Below, piece after piece: positions 40,370-53,363 of a stretch of 64,000 bases of DNA. The stretch's first letter is position 1; each line of letters begins with the position of its first letter. This DNA is from Anisakis pegreffii (lineage: Eukaryota > Nematoda > Chromadorea > Rhabditida > Anisakidae). The notes below the pieces were generated by a model. That model was given only the letters and a program-made list of their open reading frames with translations, made no database searches and had not been told where the DNA came from. The stretch is from contig JAPYMA010001482.1 of the NCBI GenBank assembly GCA_035041965.1, positions 62,560 to 126,559 of the forward strand, given 5' to 3'. The position numbers were made by a program, and so were the translations under genes.

Positions 40370-40690
40370 TTATAATAGGTACATCATGAACCCGCAATGC
40401 ATTCTTAAATAGGCTGAAGTGAAATTATTATGAACAATCAGTGACAATGTATGGGAAATGTTTTTTTTGCCTACAACAATCTCAAAAGTCGTTACAACCA
40501 TCTCTTGCAAAAAATACCCCTTATCAAAAAGATTTCTTTGTATTCTTTGCGCTCGGCAATTAATTGCTAAAGTTTCGCATCTATTCGAATACCAATAGTA
40601 TGACTCAATCAACGAAAATGTGAAAAATGAATTGATAACGCTGAGGAATACGCTTTGTTCAGCCAATTTCGATATTCTTAACATAACCAT
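40370..40690 (-). CDS. Hypothetical ORF, 106 aa
   Basis: An intact ATG-started frame in the gene desert. The product starts hydrophobic (SVFLSVINSFFTFSLIESYY), has a charged middle (RAQRIQRNLFDKGYF) and ends with hydrophobic residues. I recognise no family, and no splice sites or neighbours support it. Its length is modest for AT-rich DNA, so it may be chance. Confidence 0.2.
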   Translation of the reverse strand: MVMLRISKLAEQSVFLSVINSFFTFSLIESYYWYSNRCETLAINCRAQRIQRNLFDKGYFLQEMVVTTFEIVVGKKNISHTLSLIVHNNFTSAYLRMHCGFMMYLL

Positions 40691-43600
40691 AATTCAGCTG
40701 TGTAGTCAGTACGAACTTCTGATAGTCGTATAGTTAATGTGTGTCTTGAGTAGAAAACCAAATGCAATAAACGATTAAGATCTACTCATCATCTAGCGTG
40801 CGTAGAAAATTACTCAACACTACATGACAATAATCAACGAATAGTTTTATCAAATATGGTGAGCATGATGCCGACCTAACCGAAGTGTTCATTGGAATAA
40901 ATACGAAAATTTTTTCACGAGATCTTCGCACAAATGTTGATGCGGTTCATCGTTCGAGCACGTTTCAAATATATATTACAATTCATTAATGTTCTGCAAA
41001 CTGCAGTCGTCAAATGGAGATTCGCGTATCGAAAATCTTGTTAGCGATAATATACAATGAAATTATCGCACATACGCACTTGAATACAATCTAAATTGAA
41101 ACATCAAACATATACATAAGTTTCGTAGTCGCAGTCTTTTATTCCATTCATTCTAATCCTGCACCAATATGACCGTTGATGAAAATGCACTGACCTGAAT
41201 GCATTCAAAATGAGGCACATTTTCTTAATTTAGTGCTATTCCACAGATGGAAAAAACGATGCTATGACATAATTATCCACTGAAACCTGTGACAATTTAT
41301 TTTCAGACTTTTTTCGAAAACTCGTCATGTGAATAAGTCATAGACTAAATAAATTCTGTACATTTTATCTTCAAGCAACAGCATTCGATCGTTCTTTTAA
41401 TGACTGCCGAAACCCGTAAACATTCAGTGATATTCAGTTATTGGATACCGCATAATTCAATGTTGAACGCGTCACCGAACATCTACCGTGTGCCTTGATA
41501 GAGGGCCCTAAAGGCTTCTTTTAAACGTATTGCATACAATCAAAATCATTGAACAATTTAAAGAGCATTGATCTCCCGCGGGAGAGCTTGCCTTAATGGA
41601 TGAATCAAGAAACAAGATTGGGCAGTTTGATAGCAGAAAAAGTGACACGTCAAGAATTCTCTTAGAAAAAAGACAAAGCATAGGCATCACGAATTTTTCT
41701 CGCTAAACTCATTCGTTCTTCAAAAATGTTTTCAAAATCTTCCTCAAAATAAAAAAAATTGCTGTTTGTGCTTGTCGTGCCTTCCTGTTTATGTAACAAT
41801 TGATGATGGTAACAATAACAAGCATTCACTCATCAAAATTCCTCGGAGAGAACAAGAATGGATGTGTGCGCACATTTGCGTGGAAGTCATACTGAAGTTG
41901 TTTGGAATGACCAGAATCGCTCGGGTTGACACCAAATGTACTTAAAACACCAACAAATTGCTCTATTCCGATATCGATCAATGCCCCCCAAAAAAAGAAG
42001 AAATAATGCAGCCATATGCAATTATAATCCATAGCCATAAACCATTCATAGTACTTATTTACACATTTAACGTTTCGACTGTGAAATATTTTTTATAATT
42101 GCAATAATTGCTCGTATCGAATAAATGCATAACCATATTCTCAATTCGTCTCAAATTCGAATCAATCTATTCGAGAATTTCATATTTCTTCATAGTCATT
42201 TCTGAAGTGTTATTACTCGCATATTCAGTAACGCAAATGCAATTTTACTAAAATATTTATCTATGACGAATTATTGTTCGCGTATTTTATACAATGCATT
42301 TTATTCATTCAAAAACAAGCGAATATTGAAAGAAGAAAATACGTAAGGCTTTCGTATAATAAAATGCATAAATAAAAAGTGAGCATTGATGATCGGTTCA
42401 GGCAATTTGCTTCAAAGCAAAAACCATTGAAAACATAAATTCAAACGTGGAATATTTTTCGACGTATTTTTTTTGTTCATATCAAATATAGTTCATGATT
42501 CAGCATTCTCTCACCGAAGCAAACATTTTTACTTACAAGTATGACCATTGAGAGAATGAATACCACTACAAAATGGACAGAGTAGAATAACTGAAATTTG
42601 CGGTTATAAAAGAGAGGATTAGCTGAACGAAACTAGATACTTGCTTGTATGAGATATTCGAAGTCAAAGCTATAAGAAAAGAAAAAAACTTAATGATGGA
42701 ATGCAAATGCAAACATCGAATCTTGATTCACACAGTCTGAAGCAAGTGAACAGAACATTCTCGTGCCGTATCATCAACTGAATTGAATACTTTCTCGATG
42801 CAACAATAAGCGTTGCAATAAAACTTTTTCGCGTACTATTCGAAAAGCTTTTTGGCTAATTCAACGAAATAAAAAAGAAAAACAATGAATAACAATTTCA
42901 TCGCTCATTTTCGAACAGCACATTAGAACGCTTTGTAATAGCACAAAACAACTCAAACTAAAAAAAAAACAAATTAGTTTTGACTCAAACAGTTTTGTGC
43001 ATGAGTGTCAAATTATTTTTCGTCCGGCAGCCGAATATTCCAACGAACTCAAATAAAAAGCTCCGATAGGGTCATGATTCTCCGCTTAATGTCCAATCTT
43101 TCTCAAATAATGATAAGGAGTGAATATAAAGGATCATTCAAACCATTCATGACGAGTGACATCATAGATGCATTCTTTTTCAAGTCATCAAGTCTTACAA
43201 ATCACCAATAATAACTATCGAGTAATATCATCGACATTAGAATTGACATAATCAACGAGTCACTAACAAACTGAGAACATAATCAATCACATAGCAGTTG
43301 CCGAAAACAACTGCATGTAATTTCTGAAATCACTGCTATTCATCTGAGAATATCTTTGTTTCAATTTCTTAACACTCAAACAACAGTGGAACAGCAGACG
43401 ATAGTAGAAGCCGAAATGTTTTGCGGTAAATTGGAAACATTCCCATGCATGGTTTGTCTTTTGTTCGTTATACCCTGGGTTCATTATGCATAAACAGAGG
43501 TACATCAATTGGAAGTGATTAAGTTCACTGAAATCAATCTCAAGTTATCATAAACAAGAGATGTTAAGTTAAAAATGTGCTGTGATAAGTGAAATGAAAG

Positions 43601-44062
43601 TGAGTTGATGTAAGAATTTTTTGTGTTATGCTTTAACGGAATGAACAAAACATAAAAACACATCCGCACAACCTGAACCTTAATCATGACGTATAAAAGA
43701 TAAGTTGTCGACAAAACTTTGAAAAACTTTTAAAAAAATACGATGATGATTTGTTTTACAACTTCAGAGACAACTGGGTCAAAAAATGCTCTAAGATTCA
43801 CTGTACTTTTCCAATTCTAGACCATATAATTTGTTTACCGACTCTCAAACAATTTTGAATGTTGCTCAACTATGTTATAATTCTATATTTAGTATTCCTC
43901 GAAAGACCTATATGAAGTGAATAAATTTTGGATTCATTCCGGAATGCAAAAGAATTCTCCCATCAAAAGGTTGCCTCGCATATAATGATTTGCAAATGTT
44001 TTTGAAAGCAGTTTAGAATATTGCAGAGGATATTGAGATACATTTGGAGAGCATCACAAAGA

Positions 44063-47000
44063 TCAAACAAAAGCTGGCGGTGGAGCGGATGAACAGCACG
44101 ACGATATAATCGACTTCCTCTTGTCGGGTAACGATACACCGTCAACGTGAAACGCTGAACTCAAATGGTCGTCATCTTCTGAATCCGAATGCATATTTGA
44201 AACCAAAAGACGATCACGCATTGCGGCTGCCAAGTTCTGGAACGCTTCTTCGCAGTTGATTCCGGTTTTAGCACTTACCTACAATCATTTCAATTAGAAC
44301 TCGAGAAAAGTGACTTTATCGCCACGCTGATGACTTTTAGTTTCTCGGCAAATAAATCGACAAAATTTCCTCTGAGGTGACAACAATGGCCTCTCCAAGC
44401 CCCTCCTGACATTTAGCAGAACAGACCGTACATATCCAGTGGAAGCTCTCAACTCGTTTTGTTCAACCCTGTCATTATTGGCTCTCTCCCCTCTGTGGTA
44501 CCTATGAATCTCTTTCGAACGCGAGATCGTCAACTTCACTCGACCATGAAATATATCTGATGATTTAAAAAATGCTAATACGATTCGTGGTTTTGAGAGA
44601 TAAAGTCAACGACTTTCTCATTGAGTCTAAACCTAATAAAATCAAACTGATCGATCACGTTTTAATGTTTCACTGGTTGGTTCTTCATTAATCTACAGAA
44701 TGTGTCAAATAAATGTCGAACGAATGCAAACAACAACGCATCGCATAAATAACAGAAACAAGCAATAAATGCAGAAAAAATCTATGTACGAGAATTCCCA
44801 TAGACAACTGTTGACGAGAACCTTGAATGCAAATTCCACCAGAGCTTTGTATGGTTGTTTTCATTGCGAATTGATACAGAACGAAAATGTGGAAAGCACA
44901 TGAACTGACATCATACGATAACTTTTGTTGCTGCTACTTGTGAAAGTATATCATTTGATCTTTAACAATTAACTAACAAATCGACTATCCCCAAACGAGT
45001 CATTGGACAAATTTAATCCAAAATAAACTTTTTTGTTAGAAGAACGGAAAAGACAAGGCATCCAAAGTACGTTCTTTCATTTAGTCATTCATTTCAATCG
45101 CAATCAACCTTTTGAATAAGACTTATTGTTATAGTAAATTGTTAGATACTGAATGCATTTCTTGTACAAGTTGATAATGAGTGCATTGTTATTGTTAGTT
45201 GTGCTTTTAGCTCGTCTTTTTTCTTTGAATAACTTCGAACGGAAAAATCTTTTTGAAATCCCACTAGTGCAGCACACCTCGTATAATGAAACACCAAGAC
45301 GACTTGCTAATTGCTCTGCACGATCAAAGTCCACTTTGCGTTGATCTTCCAAATCAGCTTTGTTACCCACCAGCATAAGCACTGCGTTCGAAGGCGCATT
45401 ACTTCGAATTTCCTTAAAACCTCAACAGTATGAACTGACAAAGAAGAACTACGAGCAACAAACTGAAAAACTGCCATACTTGTGAGTCATTTCGCTCTGT
45501 ACGATGAAAACTGAGTCATCCTTGCATCGATACATACATGAACGTTACTAGTAAAAGATAATTTTGGTGAACTCCTCCAAAAAAAAAACATATGATTGAT
45601 TAATTCATAAGGTGACTAATTTATCAAGAAAGATGTTTCACATAAACATTTAACAATAGATGAATAATTGCAATAAAAGATAAAGATGAATCCCAAATTA
45701 TCATTGAAATAATGTAAACGAAAATATAGCACTTGCTAACTTGCAAGTTAAAAACAACTGCACATTCGCAATATGTAGTCTTATGATAACTCAATACTAA
45801 CTAAAGCCTTATTAAGTATTCATTTGAAAGTTTTTATTACCAATAAAATGAGCAGTGATCTAAGGTTGATGTTTAGATAAATAAATGGATTAGTGCTAGT
45901 TTGATTGTTACAATTAATGTAGTCTAGTATTTTAGTTATTATTATTGCAACATCTCAAACAACCATAATAATTCACATCTGATTTACGACAGACATCGAA
46001 CAAATGTTTTCATGCTGCACATCTTTCTCAGAGCACTGCCAAGACAACACGAAAGCGATTTATCATTGACTGCATTTTGAATTAAGTTCTCACTTTCAGC
46101 CAATAACTTTGTAGATTTTCGAAAGAGCGTTCATCAGTTAAATCATAAACGCACATTACTCCGTGTGCTGAATGATAGTACGAATTGTAAATAGTCCTAT
46201 ATCGTTCCATTCCTGAAAGCATTCATCAATAACCTTTCAGTAAACATGCATTCCGATCCATCAGCAAATATTTATTCAGAAATTTTCACAACATTACAAA
46301 ATATACCTAAGCTGTACATGTGTGTATGCGTAGAAATTTGCTTAGAGCATGTACAACTCAACTGAACTTAATCAATATAGGACTATAACGCAACGTATTC
46401 CTTGATTATGCTTCAAAAATTTGTAATTGCACACACAATTTTCCTTCTCAAACGGATGCAATTGGTTTCTCGTCGAATCTTGTGGTTCTATCGAAAATTA
46501 TCAGATTTTTTTCATTGTATTTTTTCATAAACTTCAAACATTGTCGCAAATTCTACGAAGTAATAGTAATAATGGTGAGTGAGAGGTATACAAGTTTGCA
46601 TGGAATAATTCTAAGGATTGCAGCCGAACTATTACACGCATTCGAATAAAAAGCGTATAAAAGAATAAAAAAGCACTTTTCGACCTTTTCATCATACACT
46701 GCTCATAATTACCATTGATAATCGACAAATTTTTCTCGATGATCACTAACCGAACACTATTTAAGCCATTTGGAATGAAAATTTCGAGCATCGATCGATG
46801 GTGTCCGACTCATTTCCGGACAAAATCATTTTGGAATGCGGTTACGACTATCAACTGATTGTGACAACCAGTGAGTCATTTTGCTAACCATCCGGTTATT
46901 TGGATCAAAGAAATTGTGGGAACAAAAAAAATGGAGAAAAACCACACACAAGGCAGTGAATACGTTCAAGCATGTTCTTGACAGTACGATCACTCAAAAT

Positions 47001-48407
47001 TTTATCATTGAGTTACTAATTTGATGATGGAATGAAAAAAATTGATGTTTCGCTGACATTAAGATGCGAATATTCATCATTTTCGTCGTTTTTTTGTTCG
47101 TTTTTCTGTTTGTTCCATGTGCGCAAAAAGAAATCATAAAAATATTCAGGTTCCCATTTTTTAAAAGATTTTGAATAGCATTTTAGAAACATATTGAGGA
47201 TTTTAGAAGCTAAACTGTCTCAGATGAATTGGGTTCCGATTTGGTGGTGTGTGAGAAGAAGAACACAGAAAGAACTGACATTCACGATAAATCATTGCTT
47301 TTTTTTACTGACGATATTCATCATTATCAATAAGTCATGCATGCGCCAAGTGATTTTCGAACGGACATTTCATTTATTCGTTTAACCCTCCGTTAAGGGA
47401 ACATTCCAAAGACTGTGGCGGTTTGACAGTAAGACAGATCATTTTCATTGGTTATAAAATTCAAATTGGAAATTCACAATTGCTCGGTAAAAACAAATAA
47501 AAGCTGTCCATTAATCTAAATTTGAATGCAATTAGCACTGGCTAGATGAAGTGGAGTTTGAGCAAAGAATTTGGAAGTGGGACTGAGAGTTGCTGATTAT
47601 TCATAATTAAAGTCGAAATCGTTTTTGTTGCATGTGCGTCTAGTGAATCATTTGGAAAGAATAATTATTCATTTTGCGAACGAAACAACAACAGTGAATG
47701 TCGATTGCATGTATTACATTAATAGACGTACATTTGAAGTTATTGCTCGTAAAGTGCACCGCTTGAAAATGACAAACAATTAAAAATAATGCATTGAAAA
47801 ACGAATTGGTATTAAATGCAAAAACGCTGGAAATCGTCATTTTTAATGCGATTAGATCATAAAATTGATGTTCCTTGTATGACTAACGGTAGATAGGGAT
47901 TGCTTCGAAGTATACTTTTTACAACACAGTTGAACATGATGAAGAGCGGATATGAAATGAAAATTAAATGCGAATGAAATACATTCTAATTTTGAAGATT
48001 CAATCAAATTTCAACTGAACTTTTTATGAGACCAGCTAGTAGTAGGTGAACGGTTTCGAGAGTAGACTGGAATGTTGATATAGAAAAGCAAATTATGAAG
48101 CAATTGTTATTATTTACATGAGCAAGGCACATGGATTATTGATTGCTCAGTGTCGCGGTATGGCAGCCTTTGCTTGATGATGATTAATAGCACAATTAAG
48201 GAAAATTCTTAGCTCACCTGCTGTATCCCATAATTCAAGACGAATTTTATCACGACCCAATTTAATGGTTTTTAATTTGAAGTCAACACCCAGTGTGCTT
48301 ATATGGTCGTGTCGAAATGAATTTTCGGCGAATCGTAGCAGAATACATGATTTACCGCAGTTGTGATCACCAACAACCACAATCTTGAACAAATAATTGT
48401 AGCTCAT
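44063..48407 (-). CDS. Divergent Rab family small GTPase
   Basis: Four exons: 48218-48407, 46094-46212, 45278-45412 and 44063-44278, giving 219 residues in phase. Seen: P-loop GDHNCGKS (residues 13-20), switch I ISTLGVDF (Thr38), WDTAGMERYRTI (60-71), NKAD (120-123) and VSAKTG (149-154), so the fold and nucleotide contacts are intact. Known: Rabs recruit effectors to membranes for vesicle traffic; by eye the closest relatives are the Rab3/Rab8 group, but I cannot name an ortholog. Two oddities: Met65 replaces the catalytic Gln that drives GTP hydrolysis, and the only C-terminal Cys pair (209-210) is followed by nine residues (SSAPPPAFV), whereas Rabs normally end at or within a few residues of the prenylated Cys. 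Intron 1 is 2.0 kb and intron 3 about 1 kb. Confidence 0.9.
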
Positions 48408-50394
48408 TTAATAATGAATTGAATTCAACTCCTCGCTTCAATCCAATAAGATCAGAGAATAAAAAATAATTCAGTAACAATAAGAGAAGTTACGGAAATG
48501 ACGTGAATAATTGCAGCAAAAATTCTTTGGCAGATGAAATGATCAACAACTATTGATATCAATAAGCAGTACCATGCCACCTATAACGTGAAAATAAGAT
48601 AAACAGTATGCAAAATTACAAATATCATGAACTTGTAATCGCAAACTGAGGACGACGAAAAACAAGAATATTCAACGTTTGATTGATGCAAATCGTCGAC
48701 ATCAAAGTATGGTCACTACTAGAAGAGCGTAGAAGGCGGATTTGACTTGAGATGATGATGAATGAAAGATTTTCCCGACGAAGTTCTTTAGAAACGTTTG
48801 AACAACAAATGAAGATTGCAAAATGAAATCAAAAGAGCGACACGTGTGGTAAGAATAGAAGTAAACAAGAGCACAAAAGCAGTAACTCTAAGCAAAATAA
48901 CAACAGCACTAATAACGACAACACTCTGAACTCAAACAACACTCACGCTGTACTCGTTGACTTGATACTCTAATAGTAATGATGATGATCAGAATCAACT
49001 ACATCCGATTACTGCGTTCGTTTGCTTTGATCAATACACTACGGACGTTGTCTTATGTGGTTTGCTCGTCTTACTAATTATCTTGTTCGTGTTCAATTAG
49101 TGAAAGTTGATAATGTTGTTCAGATGTTCGAGTTGTGGTTGACATATTTTGATGTTGTTGTTATAACTGCTGTCAGTGCACCATTGCTGCTGCGGCAGTG
49201 AATGAACGAACGATTGAAAGGAAGAGAATAGGGTAGGAGAACGTTGAATGAATAGGTGTATTATAATACGACGAGACGAAATCGAATGAAATGAACTGAA
49301 ATGGAATGGAATAAAAGTGAAGTGAACACGATCAAGATGGTGCTCACAAGTTGGTGGAAGAAGAGGACAACAATACTTGCTTAGTGCATGATTGGTGCTC
49401 AATTTTGATGATCATTACTAGCTCGTTTCGTCTTCGCTACTTCCTTTCCAACAACAACAACCAGTCGAAGAAGTAGTCATTTATTACGATGTCGCTGCTG
49501 TCATTCTTCTTCAGTTCGTGTAACGCAACGCATTACCAACCAACGAACAACGCACCTAGGTGAGCAACGCAGATGAACTGATGTTGCGGCTGCTATATTC
49601 GATACGATGTGATGTTTCGCTATGTTCTCCAGTCTTGCTCTTCTTCTTATTCCCTCATGGCAATACACCACCCCCACATTGGATTATTATATTTATATGA
49701 TATATTACATTTGTATATCACTCATGTTCTAAACTCGTATTCCTCTTCTAATATGTACACAATCATCGCACAGATATACCATACAAACAAACCATACACT
49801 TACTGTACAAATCTATCATAAATTTTATGTCTTTCTCACCAGAACACTCCTCACTCACTTCCTCTATTTGTTTTTGTTTGCAAACGAACACATCGAGCAG
49901 TAATGAGTTAAATGTGTGGTCGGTTTGCCTAAAGAAATAAGTTTTGCTTGTATGTATATGTATTTGTGTTTGCTTTTGCCTATGCTTCAACGTTAGTGCA
50001 ATAATGCAATTTAAATTTGACTTTTTTGGTTAAAGATAAATTATTGACATGCTTGAAATGAAACATTTCCATTCTGCAACTCTCACTTATTGCCTTACAG
50101 TGATAAGGTACGAGAGAGAAGAATTGCCATTTTTGAATTCGACTGGAGAAAGTTTCATTAAAGTTGCTATTGGAGCATTACATAGTGAATAATTAAACAC
50201 AATGTCACTGCCTGCAATACTCTTCAGATAGATGCATCACCTGTAGTTTCATTGGAATTAACATTCGCTCGAAAAACTCTGACTCATACAAATACATATC
50301 ATTTCCTTTTCACTCTACTTACTACCCACCAAAAATCACTCGCTTTCGAATGTCAGACTGCAACGAAAACTTCATTGCAACCACATCCTTGATC

Positions 50395-50560
50395 CGTATA
50401 GATGAAGGTGTCACTCGATGGAGGCCAATCCTCCGAGAATGGGGAGAGTGGGCCTTCAGTCCCAAAGCAGGTTTTTACTAGTAACTCATTTCCAGTGCGT
50501 CATGCTGGCTTGATCAGGGAGACTTCACATTACCTGAAAGCTTAACGGATCACGGCGATG
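50395..50560. other. GC-rich patch with short hairpins
   Basis: Stands out from its AT-rich surroundings. A perfect small hairpin, GGAGG CCAAT CCTCC, lies at 50420-50434, followed by TGGGCC and TCCCA runs that could also pair. No tRNA, rRNA or known snRNA signature was recognised, and no open frame fits. Confidence 0.3.
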
Positions 50561-51515
50561 AATTCAATCTTTCTGTCAGTGAAACGCTTGCTTGCAGTGC
50601 CCAGCAATTAGAAAAAAAGCTATTATATATTCAGAAAGTTTCTTTTGCGTTTACAGCAATAAATTTCCACTGACTAAACAATTCAGTGATTTCCTCAGGT
50701 TAGTCTGTTAAACTTCACTATAATAAGTTCACAAATTGCTCGTTATATGAGCTTTCATTTTGTACTGAAACAAACATATTACCTTGCTTCATACAACAGA
50801 AACATACACGAATGTATAACAACACGAACAGTATCAATAATGATGAACAAGCAGCAACGTACCACAACAACCACAATGCAAGTTGCTTTACACATCACTT
50901 TTGAAGTAAATATAGCACAAATTGTGAAATGAGAGGGAACGAGAACGTACGATTATTCATTTCTCAACAATATTGGTCGCGTTTGATGAGTCAACATCGA
51001 AACCATAACTGAACATCAACAGAGCTGAACATTTAAGAACGTATCGTGTCTGACTTATAATCAAAACGAAAAAACATCAACTGTTCACAATTCTGAAAGG
51101 AATAAACGATTCAACTCGAATGAATTGGTCTTTGGCATTCTTAAAACGGACTAAGGTATTGCCCTTGTCTTTAGTGCTTTATTAGGAAAACGATATTAAA
51201 TTGAGTCGTTACACGAGAAATTGTCCATACTTGTAGGGATATGAAATAGTGCATAGGTAACTTGTGGCTGCCACAAAAAGTAAGTTTGCATAACCACATA
51301 ACCTATATGATAAAGAATGTGGTGCTAACAAAAACAGCAATGTAAACATTAGTATTCAAATATTTTGAGGACAAAAACCCGGATGATCGCTTTCCAATGC
51401 TTCGTTAGTTCACTGTGGAAACAGAAACTAGGTTCTAAGTGAGTGTACAAAACTAATGCAATAGTAAAAGGTTAGAAACAGATATCGTCCGTTTTAAAGT
51501 TAATTCTCAGCCATT

Positions 51516-51966
51516 ATGTATTTATCTTAAACAATCGGAACATTTCAACGTGTTACTGCTATCACAAAAAAGTAAGCTTGAACTTAAATGTATCAGTGCA
51601 TGCACGACCCGATTCAAACTGATTGAAACTGATGGCCGCAATACATGAAATAAAGACAGCACTTATGAAAATAATAGACTCACATGAAAGGATACAAACA
51701 GGTATCGCGGAACCAACAACAAACTTATAAACAGATCACAAAGAATCAATGCAACTCGTCAGGCGGATAGATATGTGACTCACGTAAAAACAAATCGCAT
51801 AAACGACACAGTTCAAACCAAATATCACAATCTATCTTGATTTTGTCGTATTCGTTTTATCAGAATATTTCACATTGAGAACATTTATGATGTGTATTTA
51901 TCTTGAACAATCGGAACATTTCAACACGCTACTGCTATCACAAAAAAGTAAGCTGGAACTTGAAGA
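51516..51966. repeat. Imperfect ~75-base direct repeat pair
   Basis: Two copies, at about 51516-51590 and 51890-51966, share the stretch ATTTATCTT-AACAATCGG, then AACATTTCAAC, then TACTGCTATCACAAAAAAG and TAAGCT-GAACTT, with only a few substitutions. About 300 bases of unrelated sequence lie between. No terminal inverted repeats or coding sequence were seen. Confidence 0.8.
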
Positions 51967-53363
51967 GATTTATTGTTTTCGTTCCGATTTGCCGCTATCT
52001 TAATTCAGTCGATGCTGCCGTGAACAAAAAGACTCCTTTCAATTCGAATACCCTCTAAACGTCCATTCAAAATACAAAATATAGCATCAGCAACAAATCA
52101 GCTCAACGATCAGGAGTTGTGCTGAATCATGAAGTGTTACAAACGACATGATATAGTGGTATTACAAGATAAACGAAAGAAACCCTCAACAATTTCAATC
52201 ACAACTTAGAGTATGTTAAGTGTTATTAGATGATGATATGAATCAGATGTAATGCTATAAATATGTCCAACAAGGCATAAAAAATATCACTAAAGGGTGA
52301 AGTTCTTCGCTTTAAAGGCCGATCAATTGTAACACGCAAGTTGTACAGAAAAACTGCTAACGGTTACGATTCGCTCGCTTCACAATAAAATCAGTCAACA
52401 AAATGTTTGTTTATGATAGGAAAAAATAAATTTGTGATTTGATTGCAGAATGAAAATATCTACACTGCTCTATATTGCATATGAATGCAGTGTAAATGTA
52501 TCAGTGTATCATCATCATCATTCAACTTTCATGATTTTTCATTTCAATGCAAATCAACAAAAAAATTTCGAGAAGAGAAGAAAAATGAATGAATGAATAG
52601 AATAATGTTCGTTCGGAATATAATAACTTGAAATTCACAATATCACATTTCATTACGTTAAATGGATACAAAATGAATTTACATGCATACTCCACGCATT
52701 CACTGAACTGAAAAAAAAAACAATGACCGAGAAATGCAAAAAAGCAAATTGGATGGCTGAAGAATCAGATTTGGATCGAAAATATTCCGACTGAGTTTAT
52801 GATGAAACTTATGAGATAAACGGTCAGTGAACATGCGATTGCGTGGATACCCTAAATACACCACTGAGATAATCGTTCTATTGAAATGAACGCATAAAGA
52901 AGCATTGGATTTCCTTTCAACATCATCTGAGAAAGAATTTCAAAAGTTCATACAGGTTGCTCTAAATAACTGAGAATTTGCCTCAGGTAAACGAAATGTT
53001 ATTAAAAACTGATAAATCTGAGTTAAAGTAAGTTTTGAACATTCACATCTGAAAGTATCTTTCGTTGAGTGAAAGGAAAACAGGATAATCCACTCTTACC
53101 TTCTCAGTAATTGCTTCAAATGTGTTGAATAACTAGCAGGAATTAACAATGAATAACATCCAAATTACCAAATTATGTGAACATTTGACGATCGTCATCA
53201 GTCAAAATTTGATTTCGGAATATAAAAGAGGTAAAAGCAAAAGTAAACAGAGGGAAAAAAAGATAACAATAGAGAAGACAATGGCAAATTGAACACCACA
53301 ACTTCGAACACAAGCCATCTTTTGCTGCACAATGAATAGTTATCCCAGTTCCATAGCTGATAA

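Larger units (their letters stand above)
33050..44062. other. 11 kb gene-poor region
   Basis: No gene could be supported between the membrane-protein gene and the Rab 3' end (both minus). It contains AT microsatellites at 34942-35080 and 37738-37776 and a short GC-rich patch at about 33718-33805. Two intact frames are worth noting but unproven: 40004-40255 (+, 83 codons, basic) and 40370-40690 (-, 106 codons). A minus frame near 38833 begins with a signal-like run (MDSELLLYFILAQFF) followed by GTAAAT, possibly an isolated first exon. The rest is ordinary AT-rich sequence. Confidence 0.5.
48408..53363. other. 5 kb gene-poor spacer between Rab and hid-1
   Basis: Both flanking genes are on the minus strand. 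No supportable ORF. It contains an imperfect 75-base direct duplication (51516-51590 and 51890-51966) and a GC-rich stretch with short inverted repeats at about 50395-50560. Otherwise plain AT-rich sequence that may include the Rab promoter. Confidence 0.5.
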
